Source: Polyodon spathula (lineage: Eukaryota > Chordata > Actinopteri > Acipenseriformes > Polyodontidae). From it: a DNA stretch of 64,000 nucleotides. The position numbers and the translations under genes are program-made. The notes under the pieces were generated by a model. The model worked only from the letters and a program-made list of their open reading frames with translations. It ran no database searches and was not told the DNA's origin. The stretch spans positions 70,162,145 through 70,226,144 of the forward strand of contig NC_054537.1 in assembly GCF_017654505.1 (NCBI RefSeq), read 5' to 3'. Below, piece by piece: positions 46,471 to 58,375 of this stretch. Within the stretch, counting starts at the first letter, position 1; every line of letters starts with the position of its first letter.

Positions 46471-48220
46471 ACGCAGGAGATTAAATATTTTCAACTTTCA
46501 ATATAATTCTAATTGGATTGTCTTTGTTTCTTAAACAGGCAGGGCTAAAAAAACTTAAAAAAAAACAACCTTTAAGACATGTTATTTCTCCAGTTTTCAA
46601 TGCATACACTACAATGCAATATGGTGAAATAACTTTATGTAGTCATATTTGTACTGATACAGATGCTACTTTTATGTTTTCACTATATTCTTTTAGAATA
46701 TGGTAGAAGAGAAAGCTAAAAATGAAAATCTATCAAAACTCAAATTAGAATGCTTTAATACAATTAAAATGTACACATTTATAAACATATCTCCCCCTAC
46801 ACTGCCATTTACACGTATTTTTCAACCATGTACCCAAGTATAAGGCAATGTGCCTACAGCACTTGCACAATAATATAGCCTAATGAAAGAAAATAGGTCT
46901 AATGAAAGAAAATTGCAACTTGGAGGAAACAGCAGAAAAAAAAAAAAACATTCAATGATCACTACCTCTGAAGATTCTGCAAACACATCACACAATCAAA
47001 CCTCTTACCTAGAAGCTCAAGCTCAGTGACTCCTGTAGATGTAAGGTCACTTGTTCATCATGGCAATAAATGTCTTCCTTTCCAAAAAAAAAAAAAACTA
47101 TTTGATCACATTGACCGCAGTAACACTATAACTTTCACATTTTCTTGTTGTCCCCATAAAAACTTGCTTTAATGCTTACTGTTGAAAACCATTATGACGA
47201 AGGAAAGGGTAACCATATTTTTAGTTTAACATAAGACTAAGTTTGTACATCTGTTATCGTTTTGCACTGCCAAATTAATTGAAGGGACATTTTATATTTT
47301 TAAATAAATTGTTAAACATTTCTTATCCGGTATTGAGTTCAACACAAAAATCTGAAAGCCTAGGCTTCACCTAGAGGAAGCAATAATGAATGATATAAGT
47401 GTGCAATTAGGGTTTTACTAAAGCACCCCAATCCTACACACATACCCTATTAAATGGGTGGATTGGATAAGATAAATTGGAGAGATAATCAGGGATAGCA
47501 CACTTGCTCACTCCCTTTTCTAACACCCACATTAAGAATGCTTTACTTGTAATAGTTGGAAAATGCACACATTTGTTACAAAGTTGAGTAAGAATTTGTG
47601 TTGACTCTTAGTCTTATTATATCTTCATCATTATCCTTGACCTTCAGGGTTTTGCAATCTGTATTGCTGTCAACTATAGATTTACATAGAAATTATCCTT
47701 TGGTAACGGAAAGTCATTCTTGCAGGTGGTCTATATCCAATGGAATTTAAACATACCTATACTAGTAAAAACATAAATTAACCAATTTGTGAGTTCATGT
47801 GCTCAGTGTGTTACATGGCCAATGTACTGTTTTGTATCTTTGTGCACAAGTGTAACCTATACAGTACATTGTTAATGATGCATTGTTTTTCAAATGCTTG
47901 TTGTTCATCAACAAACAACGAAATCAGGTCTTACTTAACTCATGGTAAGAGCTACCAATAACATTCATCCCCACCATTCCCGGTGCTATCTCCCTGTGAC
48001 TCTTTGTAGGGACAACCATTATCTGTAATTAACTAGGAAATTATCAGTGATACTGTAAATAATAATTAAGTTCATGTTAAAACTGGTAATTGTAGCTTGG
48101 TTAGTATTAAAAGTTTCCAGAAATGCTACTATTCTCCTTCAAAAAGATAAAAAAAAATGTTGGTACATATACAGATTTACACATTAGAAAGAATACAACA
48201 GGTTGTTCTCTAACCAAAAT
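46471..48220. other. Non-coding AT-rich DNA
   Basis: Nothing recognised. A small direct duplication of AATGAAAGAAAAT lies at 46880-46912, and A runs at 46936-46948 and 47081-47096. Confidence 0.5.
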
Positions 48221-48485
48221 GAAGGAACAGATTACATTGCTTCGTCCCCTATTTATACCATCACACATGACCCCTTGGTAAATGATTGCAGCCACTCATC
48301 CAGTCCGCGACTGCCACATCATTTCCTTTCCGGGTCAATGAGTTAATGCACCAAAGCTCCGCCCCCTTTCTAAATGACCAAATTCCTTTTAATCCTAGGA
48401 AGTTTCAGGCCAAACAGTCCAGGGTACTCTGTTCCCGTTACTTAGCAACCTCGTAGGTCGGGAGGGAGGTTTAACACCAAGAATT
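48221..48485 (-). repeat. Dispersed LTR-like repeat, copy C
   Basis: On the minus strand it shares with copies A and B CCTCCCTCCCGACCTACGAG, GGGAACAGAGTACCCTGGAC and GAAAGGGGGCGGAGCT. It keeps a good TATA box, TATAAATA (plus-strand 48250-48257), about 100 bp downstream of the GC box (48356-48365). This arrangement looks like the U3 promoter of an LTR. It carries no internal region. Confidence 0.65.
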
Positions 48486-49110
48486 GTCTTTCTGTCATAT
48501 ATATCTTGCAGGTTTTTTTTTTTTTTTATTGCTGAAATGGTGGCAGCAATGTTTATTAAGAATATTAGCATTGTTATTGTTTAAAAAAAAAAAACATTTT
48601 AAAGGCAACTAAAATGTGATTAATGTGGATCACGGATCACTCTTACCAAAAACACAACCTTTTTGTACCACGTCAGGTGTGACGTTTCAAAAGGGAAACA
48701 GTTCTCAGCCTGTATGTCTGGCCTACAGGTTTGTGAGATAAAAAAAAAAAAAAAATGAATAGTAATAATCATAAGTGAATACAGGCGTGTGCGGGGGTTG
48801 TACAAACTCCAACCTGTCAGGGCATTGGATGAATGCCTTTCCAGGGAAAATAAGTGCTGCATTTCGCTCCTGGGTGCAGTTTGTACAAGTCAAAAGAGAG
48901 GAAAGTCCAGTCACCAAAATAATTCTGTTGTTTGTGGCACGCACTTTCTTAACAATGATTATCAAAAGGATGAGTTACTTGAATATAGCTTGGGATTTAA
49001 TAGCAAGCAAGGAGTCAGGTTGAAGTCAGATGAACTTCATTGCACATCAAATGTTTTTTTTTTTTTTTTTAAATAAATATATCATTGAGGTTTTATTGGA
49101 AACCACCACG
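48486..49110. other. Non-coding DNA with T/A tracts
   Basis: T runs at about 48512-48526 and 49052-49070 and A runs at about 48582-48594 and 48740-48754. Overlapping frames on both strands at 48620-49076 have no motif. Confidence 0.5.
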
Positions 49111-49158
<48 letters not shown>

Positions 49159-49159
49159 A

Positions 49160-49227
<68 letters not shown>
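49111..49227. repeat. (CA)n(TA)n compound microsatellite
   Basis: CA array 49111-49157, then TA array 49161-49227. Confidence 0.97.
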
Positions 49228-49230
<3 letters not shown>

Positions 49231-49751
49231 CACAAATATAAGGCAACTCTCCTTGTCAAGTTAAGGATGTTGTGAAAGTAGGTATTGAGTAGAGTATACA
49301 GTAATGAAAATGAATAAAACTAGCTGCAGTGATCATGTGGAAAAGAGTGGATTGAAAAGGGGTCAAGTATCAAAAGGATTACGAAGAAGTTATGATGTAA
49401 TTTTTAGATCATGGTTATCAGAAAACCTGAGTCATCCAGCAATTATCGTGCTGCTGAAAAACCTGTCACCTAAAACAACACAGGCGGTGACAACGCAACT
49501 GCTATTGAACACCAGCTCAGAAGAAATCATTTTGTGCACTGTGGGTTGTCTGTGTTTCTTAATTTCCTTGCTTACCTAACAAGTAAGTAAGTTACAGTAT
49601 TTCAGTTACATCACTATTTTTGACAGAAACTTATGGTCATAATATCGGCACTCACTTTTAAAATTATATAGAGACTTTATTGTGTGTATCATCAGGACAC
49701 AAAACATGTAAATACTCTGAAAAGATTTTACAGTGTCACTGTCTGTGGTCT

Positions 49752-51205
49752 GATGTTCCCTTTCAATTCGAAGACGACCACCAAAACATACTTATGGGAT
49801 ATGCCTGTCTTAGGTAGGTATCACTGAGCTCTTTATATCAGAGCTGCCGATAGGCCCCTTCCTCGGGTGATGTCCTCTGTCTTGCCTACAGAGGGATTAA
49901 ACAGCCAACCCATGGAAGCCATGTTCTATTTTTGCATCTCACCGATTGTAAGGTAAGACCTCTGTGTTAGACAACTGAACGTAGTTTGAAAAGCTTTTCT
50001 GAGTCGATGGCAGTTCCCCTGCATTCGTGCTGAAAGCTGGCTTGCCGATTTCGTGGAATCAGAGGCTCTAAAATGTAGCCTCTTCAGCAGCCTGCCTCGC
50101 TTGCATTGCAGGCTGTCTTTTTTACTGTCTGTCATGTATGCGACTGCTTGTGCAGTATTGATTTAAAGGAGTGCGTGTGTGTGTCTTTTTAGCCTACGCT
50201 CTTGGGGAGAACGCAGTTCCTCCACCGGGGCTAGGCTTTGCTGTCCCCCCGCCGTTGAGTGATTCCGACCGTTGCTGTGCGCGCAGTTGGTTGAAATATC
50301 AATACATTTTTAAAAATGTGTACTGTTGTTGCGTGTCCACCTGTGTGTTGACCTGATCGCACAACCCTGCTTTGCCTGCGTTGTGCTGTGGATTTTGCTG
50401 CAGTGCAGTACAAAAAAAAAAAAAAAAAAAAAGAAAAAAAAACAACAGCAGCCAGTCAGCCATGTAATTCATCCACCAGAGCAGCGTATTTACCTGCCCC
50501 GCTATAGAGTAGACCGCGCTGGCTGCCTTGGCCCGCTGTTAAATGCTCTGATATCTCCAGGGCGTACCTTTGGGCCAGCTGTGGAGGAGATCCTGCAGCA
50601 CTCCCACTGAGAACGCAAGGTGTCTCGGCAAGTGGCCGCCCTACTCCCTCCCCATGCTCCGGCACAGGGCAGGTCAAGCCATTGGCAATCTCCCCAGGCA
50701 CACATTATTATTAGGACGGTTCCGGTTCAGCGGGCAACTGGGCCCCCCCACAAAGTAGGGGAACACAGGGCATGGTGAGTCCACGCAGCAGCGTTCTAGG
50801 AGGCAGTTCCAGGGCCGTCGCCCTAGGCAGCCGTCTCAGCATGCTCCACCCCAAACTCAACAGCCTCAACAGGAGCCCTGAAGGCTTGAAGCCTCAGACC
50901 CATCCATTTAAAATACACCAGCTGCAATACTGGCATGCTTGCACCTCAGACACCTGGGTGCTCGTCACTATGCACAAATGTTACACGCTTCAGTTCCATA
51001 TGGGGCCTCCTCCCTTTCGAGAGGTCACAGATACATTCATGACAGAACCCACAACGTACTCAGGGCTCAGGCTGGACTCCAGTGTGATGCGCGCATACCT
51101 GTCGGACAACAGGGTAGCAGCTATTTGAGGTTGCCACTGCTTGTCACAGCCATATAAGCCATCGAGCAGGGAACCAAGGTTACGATAAGTAACCTATCAT
51201 TCTGT
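49752..51205 (+). mobile_element. Second DIRS-like element, internally deleted
   Basis: The 5' end GATGTTCCCTTTCAATTCG and 3' end GGGAACCAAGGTTACGATAA resemble the termini of fish DIRS elements. The middle has a GC-rich gag-like region (50100-50760, broken) and a 118-codon frame (50772-51128) that reads like the segment just before a DIRS RT (ACTSDTWVLVTMHKCYTLQF, PPPFREVTD). The RT, RNase H and recombinase are absent: the frame passes directly into the 3' end. This differs from the DIRS copy at 14.2 kb, which retains those domains. It is presumably non-autonomous. Confidence 0.6.
50772..51128 (+). pseudogene. DIRS-like pre-RT segment
   Basis: A 118-codon open frame in the deleted DIRS element. 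The C-terminal half (YWHACTSDTWVLVTMHKCYT, LQFHMGPPPFREVT) matches, from memory of the family, the conserved WVL-x(4)-GYxLQF-x(4)-PPxF segment that precedes the RT palm in DIRS elements. It stops shortly afterwards and has no catalytic motif. The N-terminal half is gag-like or unrelated. I have no database match to support this. Confidence 0.55.
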
Positions 51206-52565
51206 GACAGTCAGTGGCCTGTGATCACAGACAAAATATGACAAAAATGGCTATTATAGGCCATAAAAGACAATCGCTAAACTAATTAGAGTATAGATAC
51301 TGAAGCGTATATTATTGGCAATCAATTCCAACATTACAATTTTGGAAATTACACTCATCATGCAGTGTTGCCAATCCGCTACAGGTTTTGTAGGGTCCAT
51401 GACTATTTCTTGTCGATCCCCATTTAGTTGCTGCCTCTGTTGATCAGTGGGATCCCACTGCCTCGCCGGCAGTTAAAAAACGTAGAGTTGTGGCCACTGT
51501 TCCCCAAAATTAATTATGTCTTTGACTTCATCTTCTATGTTTTCAGCGGCAGTCGTCATGTGTGTTTACCTTTTCGTATGTAACTTGGTAAGTGGTTGTG
51601 GCCATACACCACACAAAATCCATCATATCTTTGTTGTTTACTAATATTTTTTAACCGCATTAAAACTATTTTATTTCTATTGATGAAATCTATACAGAAA
51701 TGTATTGGTGTGTTTAACCTGCAAATACACTTTAATCTTTAAATACAGTATGTACAGTATCAGGGTTTATAGTGACTTTTCCACACCAGGCATATCATTG
51801 TTATAACCTTTCATTGCAGGTACAGTAGAGTACAGAGGCTTTGTACAAGAATAATTACACTATGTGTAACCATTAACCCCCATTTTAATTATCTTGACTA
51901 AGAAGTTATCCAGTATGCAACTACACATTTGAACAATCTTTATGAGAGAAAAATCACAGATTTGCCAATTACACTGGTCCAGATGCTGCACAGAAAAAAG
52001 CAGGGGATTTTGGCTATCCTAGAACTGATAACTGAAACAAAAAGTTCTGGTGCTCAGGTTTAATGCAGGAAAACTGCCAAGTGATTGCAGTATACAGGGG
52101 TCTGCTTGTAAATAATTAATCTTTGCTCTTTATGTCTACTTGTCTGAACAGATTTGGGGCTTGTATCCTGGCAACAAGCCACAATTTCCTTGCACTGCTG
52201 GGATTCTGTTGCCCTTAGGGGGAGCCAATCAGCTGCCAGCCTTTAGCAGAGCCTCTACTAACTATTTCCTTGTGGAACAGGCGACTGACTTAATTTAGGC
52301 TTCTGCCAAGAGAAGCTGCATGACTATAGGGCAGGTAAATTTTGGTTGATTTGAAGCTGCTGCCTCCTTCCTCTATTCGCTAAGAACTGCTGGTGATCTG
52401 CATTCCATCCACTGTGTTAACATTCCTGTAAAGGGAGTAAAGAACTGTGGGAAAAACAAAGGGCTACAATAGTGTGACGTCACCACAACACTAACTATAA
52501 TGAAAGTATTACCCTTTCAGCTGGTTCCACAGACACTGATCAGAATGAACTTTGCAGTCTTAATT
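51206..52565. other. Non-coding DNA
   Basis: No gene. A GC-balanced unique stretch at about 52130-52440 has no coding motif. Another at 51365-51560 may be an old repeat (it starts CAGTGTTGCCAA) but no partner end was found. Confidence 0.45.
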
Positions 52566-52602
52566 TATTATAATAATTATTATTATTATTATTATTATTA
52601 TA
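52566..52602. repeat. (ATT)n microsatellite
   Basis: A short ATT array, flanked by degenerate TAA units. Confidence 0.9.
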
Positions 52603-52783
52603 GATTATATTAATAATAACTCATAATACTTCTAAATTAATATATCGTCTACGAAAATGTTTTTATCCAAAGCGAGTTACTGATTCCTAAACTTTGTACG
52701 TAGTTATTGACGACGACGACTTTGTCGTTAGCAATTTTCAGTTGAAATCGACTGTAAAACACATTATGAGTTAAATTTGTTCA

Positions 52784-52788
<5 letters not shown>

Positions 52789-52860
<72 letters not shown>
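52789..52860. repeat. (AT)n microsatellite
   Basis: About 72 bp of AT with a phase change in the middle. Confidence 0.95.
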
Positions 52861-52862
<2 letters not shown>

Positions 52863-54120
52863 CCCTCTTGTTGTTAATTTATGATATAATTATACTCAGA
52901 GTGCTTAGTTGTTTATGTCAACTATCTTATGATACAGGAAGCAGTATGCGGATAAAAGTGCTGTTTTATTTAGCAATAATTACTTTTTTAGAGAAATATA
53001 TTTATAGTTGATTGACTAAGTTGTAACGGCCTAAGAGTGGAGGACTAGTTAAACTGGAATACTGTTGTGGCCATATACTGTTTATTGACAAGCAACACTT
53101 CATTAGGACAACATTTACATTTTACATTGGGCTTCTGATTTTCAGTTTTAACTGATTAAACCCAATAAACCTCCCCCGATACAAAAAAAATGAAATCAGT
53201 GGATAGCCAATAAACACTGGAAAACACCAGAAACTGTGAAAATGGTCAATCTATTCACGTTGACTTTACTCTTTTCCAATTAATAAAACCTACTACAAAA
53301 ATAAAAAGTACATTCCCAGTGCTGCTGGGCAATGTATCGCCTTCCTGACTTGCACCATTGATTCGTTCTGAATACTTTAAACCCTCCCCAACTACCGAGT
53401 GACAGCACATTCCTACATTTCTATTGGAGACTCCGCTTGCAAGATTTAAAACAAGATTACAATCAGGAATGGAGGCTTGTTAGCTGGATTTAAAACAGTT
53501 AATATAAAGAGGATTTAAAACAGTTAATATAAAGAGGATTTAAAACAGAATTGTGGTGAAATGTACAATAATGCCTGCACACAAAAACCCCAGAAGAATG
53601 TGCCCATGACCATAGGGATTTCGTTGTGGAAGACAGCAAAGGAAAGAAGGAACAATTTAAGTGTGCAAGTACTGTTGAGTTACTACTATACATATTTTGA
53701 CAGAACAAAATGCTCAAGCATTTTGGAAAGTAACCAAAAACACCAATTTCACACAGTATATCAAAAACGAAAGCCCCGAAAAAACATTTTACATAAAAAA
53801 ATAGATAAAAAGATAAAACCCAAAAAACAGAAGCCCTTTATACAATAAGGTATAAAACAAATGCAAAAAACTAAAAAAAACCAATGTATTTCAAAATAAA
53901 CAAAATAATTACATATTAGCAGAATATAATTAAGTTATGACACAATCTCTGTCACACACAGATACTGTATATGTCATATTGGTAAGGAGCAGATCCAAAG
54001 ACACAACAGTATGCTAATTTAACCATCACTTATACCCCAACAGTACACTAGATGATTGATACCTAACTAATAAGTTTTGTGTTTGAATTATGTAACTGTA
54101 TGCATACATGTGTTTAGATT
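52861..54120. other. Non-coding DNA
   Basis: No gene. A lysine-rich frame at 53561-53848 reflects A-rich composition. Confidence 0.5.
53486..53548 (+). repeat. Tandem repeat, 25-bp period, 2.5 copies
   Basis: GGATTTAAAACAGTTAATAT plus AAAGA is repeated exactly at 53486, 53511 and (partial) 53536. Confidence 0.95.
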
Positions 54121-54816
54121 CACAGGGTATACCACCCACTTGATATATCCTAGGTGTGGGGGTCCAATATAGATGCGCTCTATATCGAGGGACGCGATAT
54201 ACCGAGCAACCCATAGAAAAATAAATAAGATAACAAATACTGTACAAACACACCTTCGTTTCATCAGGGGCGTCAGGGTCCTATACAAGTCCTTTATGCA
54301 ACCCGCTTTTTCTCATTTTTCGAATAGAAAGCAGCACACCGTTTTAATTCGTACTGTGGATGATAATTGCTTTTCATCAACTTGAGTCTACAATTAATTT
54401 CATGAGTTTTCCTCTCCTTTCTCAAATGCATAAACCCGCTGCACTGAAAAAATCAGTTCCCAGCATAGGAGGCTTGTTGCTAGGGAGCTGTCGTCACTAC
54501 CCTATGACTTTTGCTAGTGCATTGCTGCCACAAATGAACACCTTGCTGGCTAAAATAAAAACTGGGTCAGCAAGTAGATTTTTAATTTGCTTTGTATTAT
54601 TGTGCAAAGTGTGTGCATATGACAACAGTACGATATTAATGCTTTATTTTTAATTGTTTTGTATATTTTTGTTTGTGATGTGATAAAACGAACAGTAATT
54701 CTAAGTGAAATTGCCTATGTTTATGCAGCTAAGGCATGCACAGTTATACTATAAAAATGGGGAGCCAACTCCAGGACCGCGATACATCTGAATCTGCACT
54801 ATACTGAAGGTCAAAA
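54121..54816. mobile_element. Possible pogo/Tigger-like element
   Basis: The left part has CTCTATATCGAGGGACGCGA and the right part, reversed, GCAGATTCAGATGTATCGCG. Both resemble the CTCGNTATACGCG-type termini of pogo/Tigger elements, and the right end could begin CAGTATAGTGCAG. The terminal match is weak and no TA duplication is certain, so this is tentative. Confidence 0.3.
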
Positions 54817-55312
54817 CAATTGATTTTTGCTATATACAGTGGCATTTCCTCAAATTGCATAAGGATTATGGGTAACACACCATTGACATGAAAGGCCATG
54901 TTACCCATTTCTAAAATCCTCATTTTGTGTAGTTTCAAAAAATGTATACTTGTGCCAGTGGTATCTCATTCTTTATCGCGTACTGGGCACATGAAATTGG
55001 GGTAGGTGCTATAGATCGTGGGCTGCATATTTTTTTCGAAGTGGAAAAGCCAAAGTTGCCTGGTGTCTGTCTAGAGCAAGTAAAGCACCCAAAACCAACG
55101 AAAAGATGTACACACAGACACAGGCACATCCAGCAGCTTAAAAGTTTCTACATTCTTACACCAAACATTAGCATTTTAGGGACTAAATGTGATGCAGGTA
55201 TAATACATTTTATGAAAAAGTAGCATTTTGTTTACAATAATAGCTATATTTTGTGGTCACATGACCAAGTAAACCACAAAAACTTGGCACCAATAGAAAC
55301 TTCAGAGTCTGG

Positions 55313-55380
<68 letters not shown>

Positions 55381-56819
55381 TGCCAGGGGTATCTAAAAAG
55401 AAAAATATAGTAATTTTGATCATTAGGGCCTCAGCAGAGAAACGGTTAATATATGAGTAAAAAGTATATTGCTCGTTCTCAAAACACATTTTAAATCATG
55501 TTACAGCAGAAGAGACTGTCATCAAATTATTTTAAGAAATATACATTCACTTTGAAAAAGCAATTTCCCAAGAAGTTTTTTTTTTTTTTCTTTTTTAGTT
55601 CATATTAGGTTATTTGAGACTTTTAGCCTTTTTCAAGGTTATTCCTTGAGTTCTTGTTCAAGATTATGAAACTACTTTTATTTAATAAATAGCATACATT
55701 TTTTAAAGGGGTATTTCAGTCTGTTTTTGAGATCTGTGTGGGATATTGTATTACTGTTTTTTATTTGTCTAGACTAGGGGTATTCATCAGCCATTTTGTG
55801 TGCATGATAAAATCTGCTAGATTCATGCAAACTGTTTTTTGATTTTTGCTATGCATTTTGTTGAAAAGCAAAGCAATGCCGTGCTGTGTATTGTATTGTT
55901 CAAAATAGAGTATTCTTTTCAGCTGCTTCGTTAAATACAAGACCTTCATGCTTTGTTTTAAATAAACAAAAATAATCTTGAATTAGAAAACCCCTTTTCA
56001 AGGAGGTGTTGATTGCGAAGGTTATTTGAGATGTGATGTCTCTGGTTTATGCTGTACGGCAGCCATTTTACAGTTTAAGTACAATTGCATGGACATGTAT
56101 CACATCTCTGGGTATGAGTATGAATATGAGAAAGAAAATAAATAGTGAGTCACCTGCACACCCCTAATCATGTGTATGTATACATGGTGTACAAGCACTA
56201 TATACAGATTAACTAACTGAGTAAAAGCTATAACAAGCATGATCTTGTCTCTATTATCTATTCATCTATGTTTCCAACTGTGAAAGGACTGCTGCAGGTT
56301 TTTGTATTTACAAACTGCTGAGCAACGATGACGTTTCTCTGACTTTCTGCTAAATTAGACTTACAGTATTTGTCATCAAATAAGCAAATTAATAATTCAA
56401 TAACAGGGGTTGCAGAAGTTTATGAATATGATGGTGAGTTTTAAAGTGACATGTCTTAAGATCCCTTCAGGGACCAGGCAACAGAACAACATCTCCATTA
56501 CTACAAATGAAGGACAAAAGTGGGAAGATGTGAGTGAAGCACATTGGGATCTACCATTATTGATCAAAAATGATTTGGAGTTCAGGTCAGTGACTGCGCC
56601 TTTTTTTAAAAAATCAATCTGGAACCCGTCTCTGTGCTTTTTTGTTATATCAATCTGGTACTCGACAGTATACATGAGTAAATGCATTAGCCAAGGCATC
56701 TCGCTAAAGGTCAGCAAACATAATTCTTTCAGGATCAGAAAGGCTGACATTTAAAATAGCTGACATGTCCCCCCATTTACAGGGTTACTGACATTGTGGG
56801 CCTGCAGTGTGATGTTCAA
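54817..56819. other. Non-coding DNA with an (AT)n array
   Basis: An (AT)n array lies at 55316-55377. No gene is recognised. Opposite-strand frames of about 115 codons at 56397-56754 overlap each other and neither has a motif. Confidence 0.5.
55316..55377. repeat. (AT)n microsatellite
   Basis: About 62 bp of uninterrupted AT. Confidence 0.97.
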
Positions 56820-56825
56820 GCACAC

Positions 56826-57002
56826 CAAATGGCAGAGTGGTTAGAAGGATTGCCTTTGTTTTGGCAGGTAGTGGGGTTTGATTCCTGGACAGAGCTGACT
56901 GCTTTGGCATAATTGTCAAATTATTATTCCAGAGCAGTTTCACTGCCTGTCTAGCAGGTAGGTAAATCCGACAAAGTGGGAAAAAAATGTATATAGAATC
57001 TC
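56826..57002 (+). mobile_element. tRNA-derived SINE, Ser/Leu-tRNA-like head
   Basis: It has a perfect A box TGGCAGAGTGG (56830-56840) and a B box GGTTTGATTCC (56875-56885, one mismatch), 34 nt apart. The head (GGCAGAGTGGTTAGAAGG) resembles class II tRNAs (Ser/Leu). The non-tRNA body continues to about 57000 without a recognised tail. This is a different SINE from the one at 3963. The acceptor stem is absent and it is not a tRNA gene. Confidence 0.7.
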
Positions 57003-57589
57003 CTGGCAAGAGATGAGCAGCGCAAGCAGTAGATGTCCATAGGAACCGTACTTTTACAAAAAAGTTACAAAAAGAAAAAAAACAGAAATTTTAAAATGTA
57101 AGTCCCGCTGCTGATGCACCAGAAAGCAAGCAGATTATTTATTTTCTTGTGAATTTAAATGTAAAATAGAAAGGCTCAACAGTTAATAATGTTGTACACC
57201 CTTTCCATTTTCCTTGTTATTGTTTTACATTAAATAAACACTGATTACAATATTCCTCAGTTTTGTTGAGATGTATTTTTTATTTCCAAGCTTAATGGAA
57301 ATTTCTGTATAATTACGATACTTTCCTAAGAGCAGGTTGTACCACATAGAACAGCACTAAAGACATTAACAGGCATGTAACATGCATAGTGATGTATCGT
57401 GTGGTAACAGGGCCCCACAACTGAAAAGAACCCCTACATTTAAGTGCAACTACAATTCGTGAGCCTCATGAAGGTAAATGTATTCTTATCAGCCAAAACA
57501 GTGCATAGGTAACACAAAAACTAAAGTCCTTATAACATGAGCTTGTGATTCATAAAACCTTTTAATATAATATATTTTGATGTGCTAAT
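57003..57589. other. Non-coding DNA
   Basis: Nothing recognised. Confidence 0.5.
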
Positions 57590-57845
57590 TGATTAGGACA
57601 GCGGATTTAATAGAATTACACATCAGCATTGCCCATACTCCCCCTTCACAAGAGCTATTTCTCTTTTAGCAGCAGGTTTGTTCAGGATCGAAACAGACTG
57701 CACTTGGAGGTCAGCCTAATTAGAAGCATAATGGGTTCTCAGTCAGATGCAAATGGATTTAATGGTAGTGCTAGCACTCTGAGGGGACGGGTCCACAGAA
57801 GTACTTTTGCACAAAATCGTCACTAAAGCTCTGCTGCTGTTGTTG
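57590..57845. promoter_or_regulatory. Candidate conserved non-coding block 5
   Basis: Unique sequence with GCTAATTGATTAGG, CCTAATTAG (57715-57723) and a perfect POU octamer ATGCAAAT (57747-57754) within about 200 bp. A 65-codon frame (57629-57826) overlaps it but has no recognisable domain. Octamer plus homeodomain cores are common in neural and early-developmental enhancers, but function here is inferred. Confidence 0.4.
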
Positions 57846-58248
57846 AATATTTCAGACTAAAAAAAATATATGTTATTTTATCTTCAGAAAAAAATTAATA
57901 AAAGCTAATTCAGACCCAGTTAGTTTTTTTTTATTATGATAGAAAGTCTGCTTTGACAGTTTTGAAAAACATTTTCAAATACTTTATTATTACAGTTACG
58001 TTGCTAGAATATAATTTCCATTCACTTAATTGAACTGTATGGAATTAATACAATATGGAATTGTACTGGAATAAAATTGTGTGACAAGTTTTTAATGCAC
58101 ACCTTAATAACCCATGTAGAAGTTTAATGATTTTTCCAAATAGTATATTCTAAAAGTTGTTCTAAAAGAGTACCGGAATTCTCTAACAATTATATTGACA
58201 GTTTATTTACGATAGCTATATTTACATAGAGGTTCACACTGTGATGGG
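57846..58248. other. Non-coding AT-rich DNA
   Basis: Nothing recognised. Confidence 0.5.
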
Positions 58249-58375
58249 GTGCCCCCGCCCCTGTGAGTATTGTAGTATTTTGTTGCATGTGGTGTGTTAA
58301 TATTGGTGTGTACAGTAGGTATTGGTGCACGGGATATAATGGGGCTATGTAGGTGATTTAAATTATGTCTGTTAG
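58240..58375 (+). repeat. Possible LTR start fragment
   Basis: TGTGATGGGGTGCCCCCGCC followed by a T/G-rich stretch (GTGTGTTAATATTGGTGTGT, GTGCACGGGATATAATGGGG) looks like the U3 start of a fish LTR. No matching end or duplication was found, so it is tentative. Confidence 0.3.

Noticed and set aside
46244..46534. 96-codon frame with an RQREAALKRHHRAVRRRL basic segment
   Set aside because: The basic part comes from the GC-rich transposon-end-like sequence at 46361-46470. There is no domain.
56397..56754. Two overlapping frames of about 115 codons on opposite strands
   Set aside because: They overlap almost completely, neither has a recognisable domain, and low stop density on both strands is a local composition effect.
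56826..56890. Functional tRNA-Ser/Leu gene
   Set aside because: The B box is mutated, no acceptor stem is seen, and a non-tRNA body follows. It is a SINE head.
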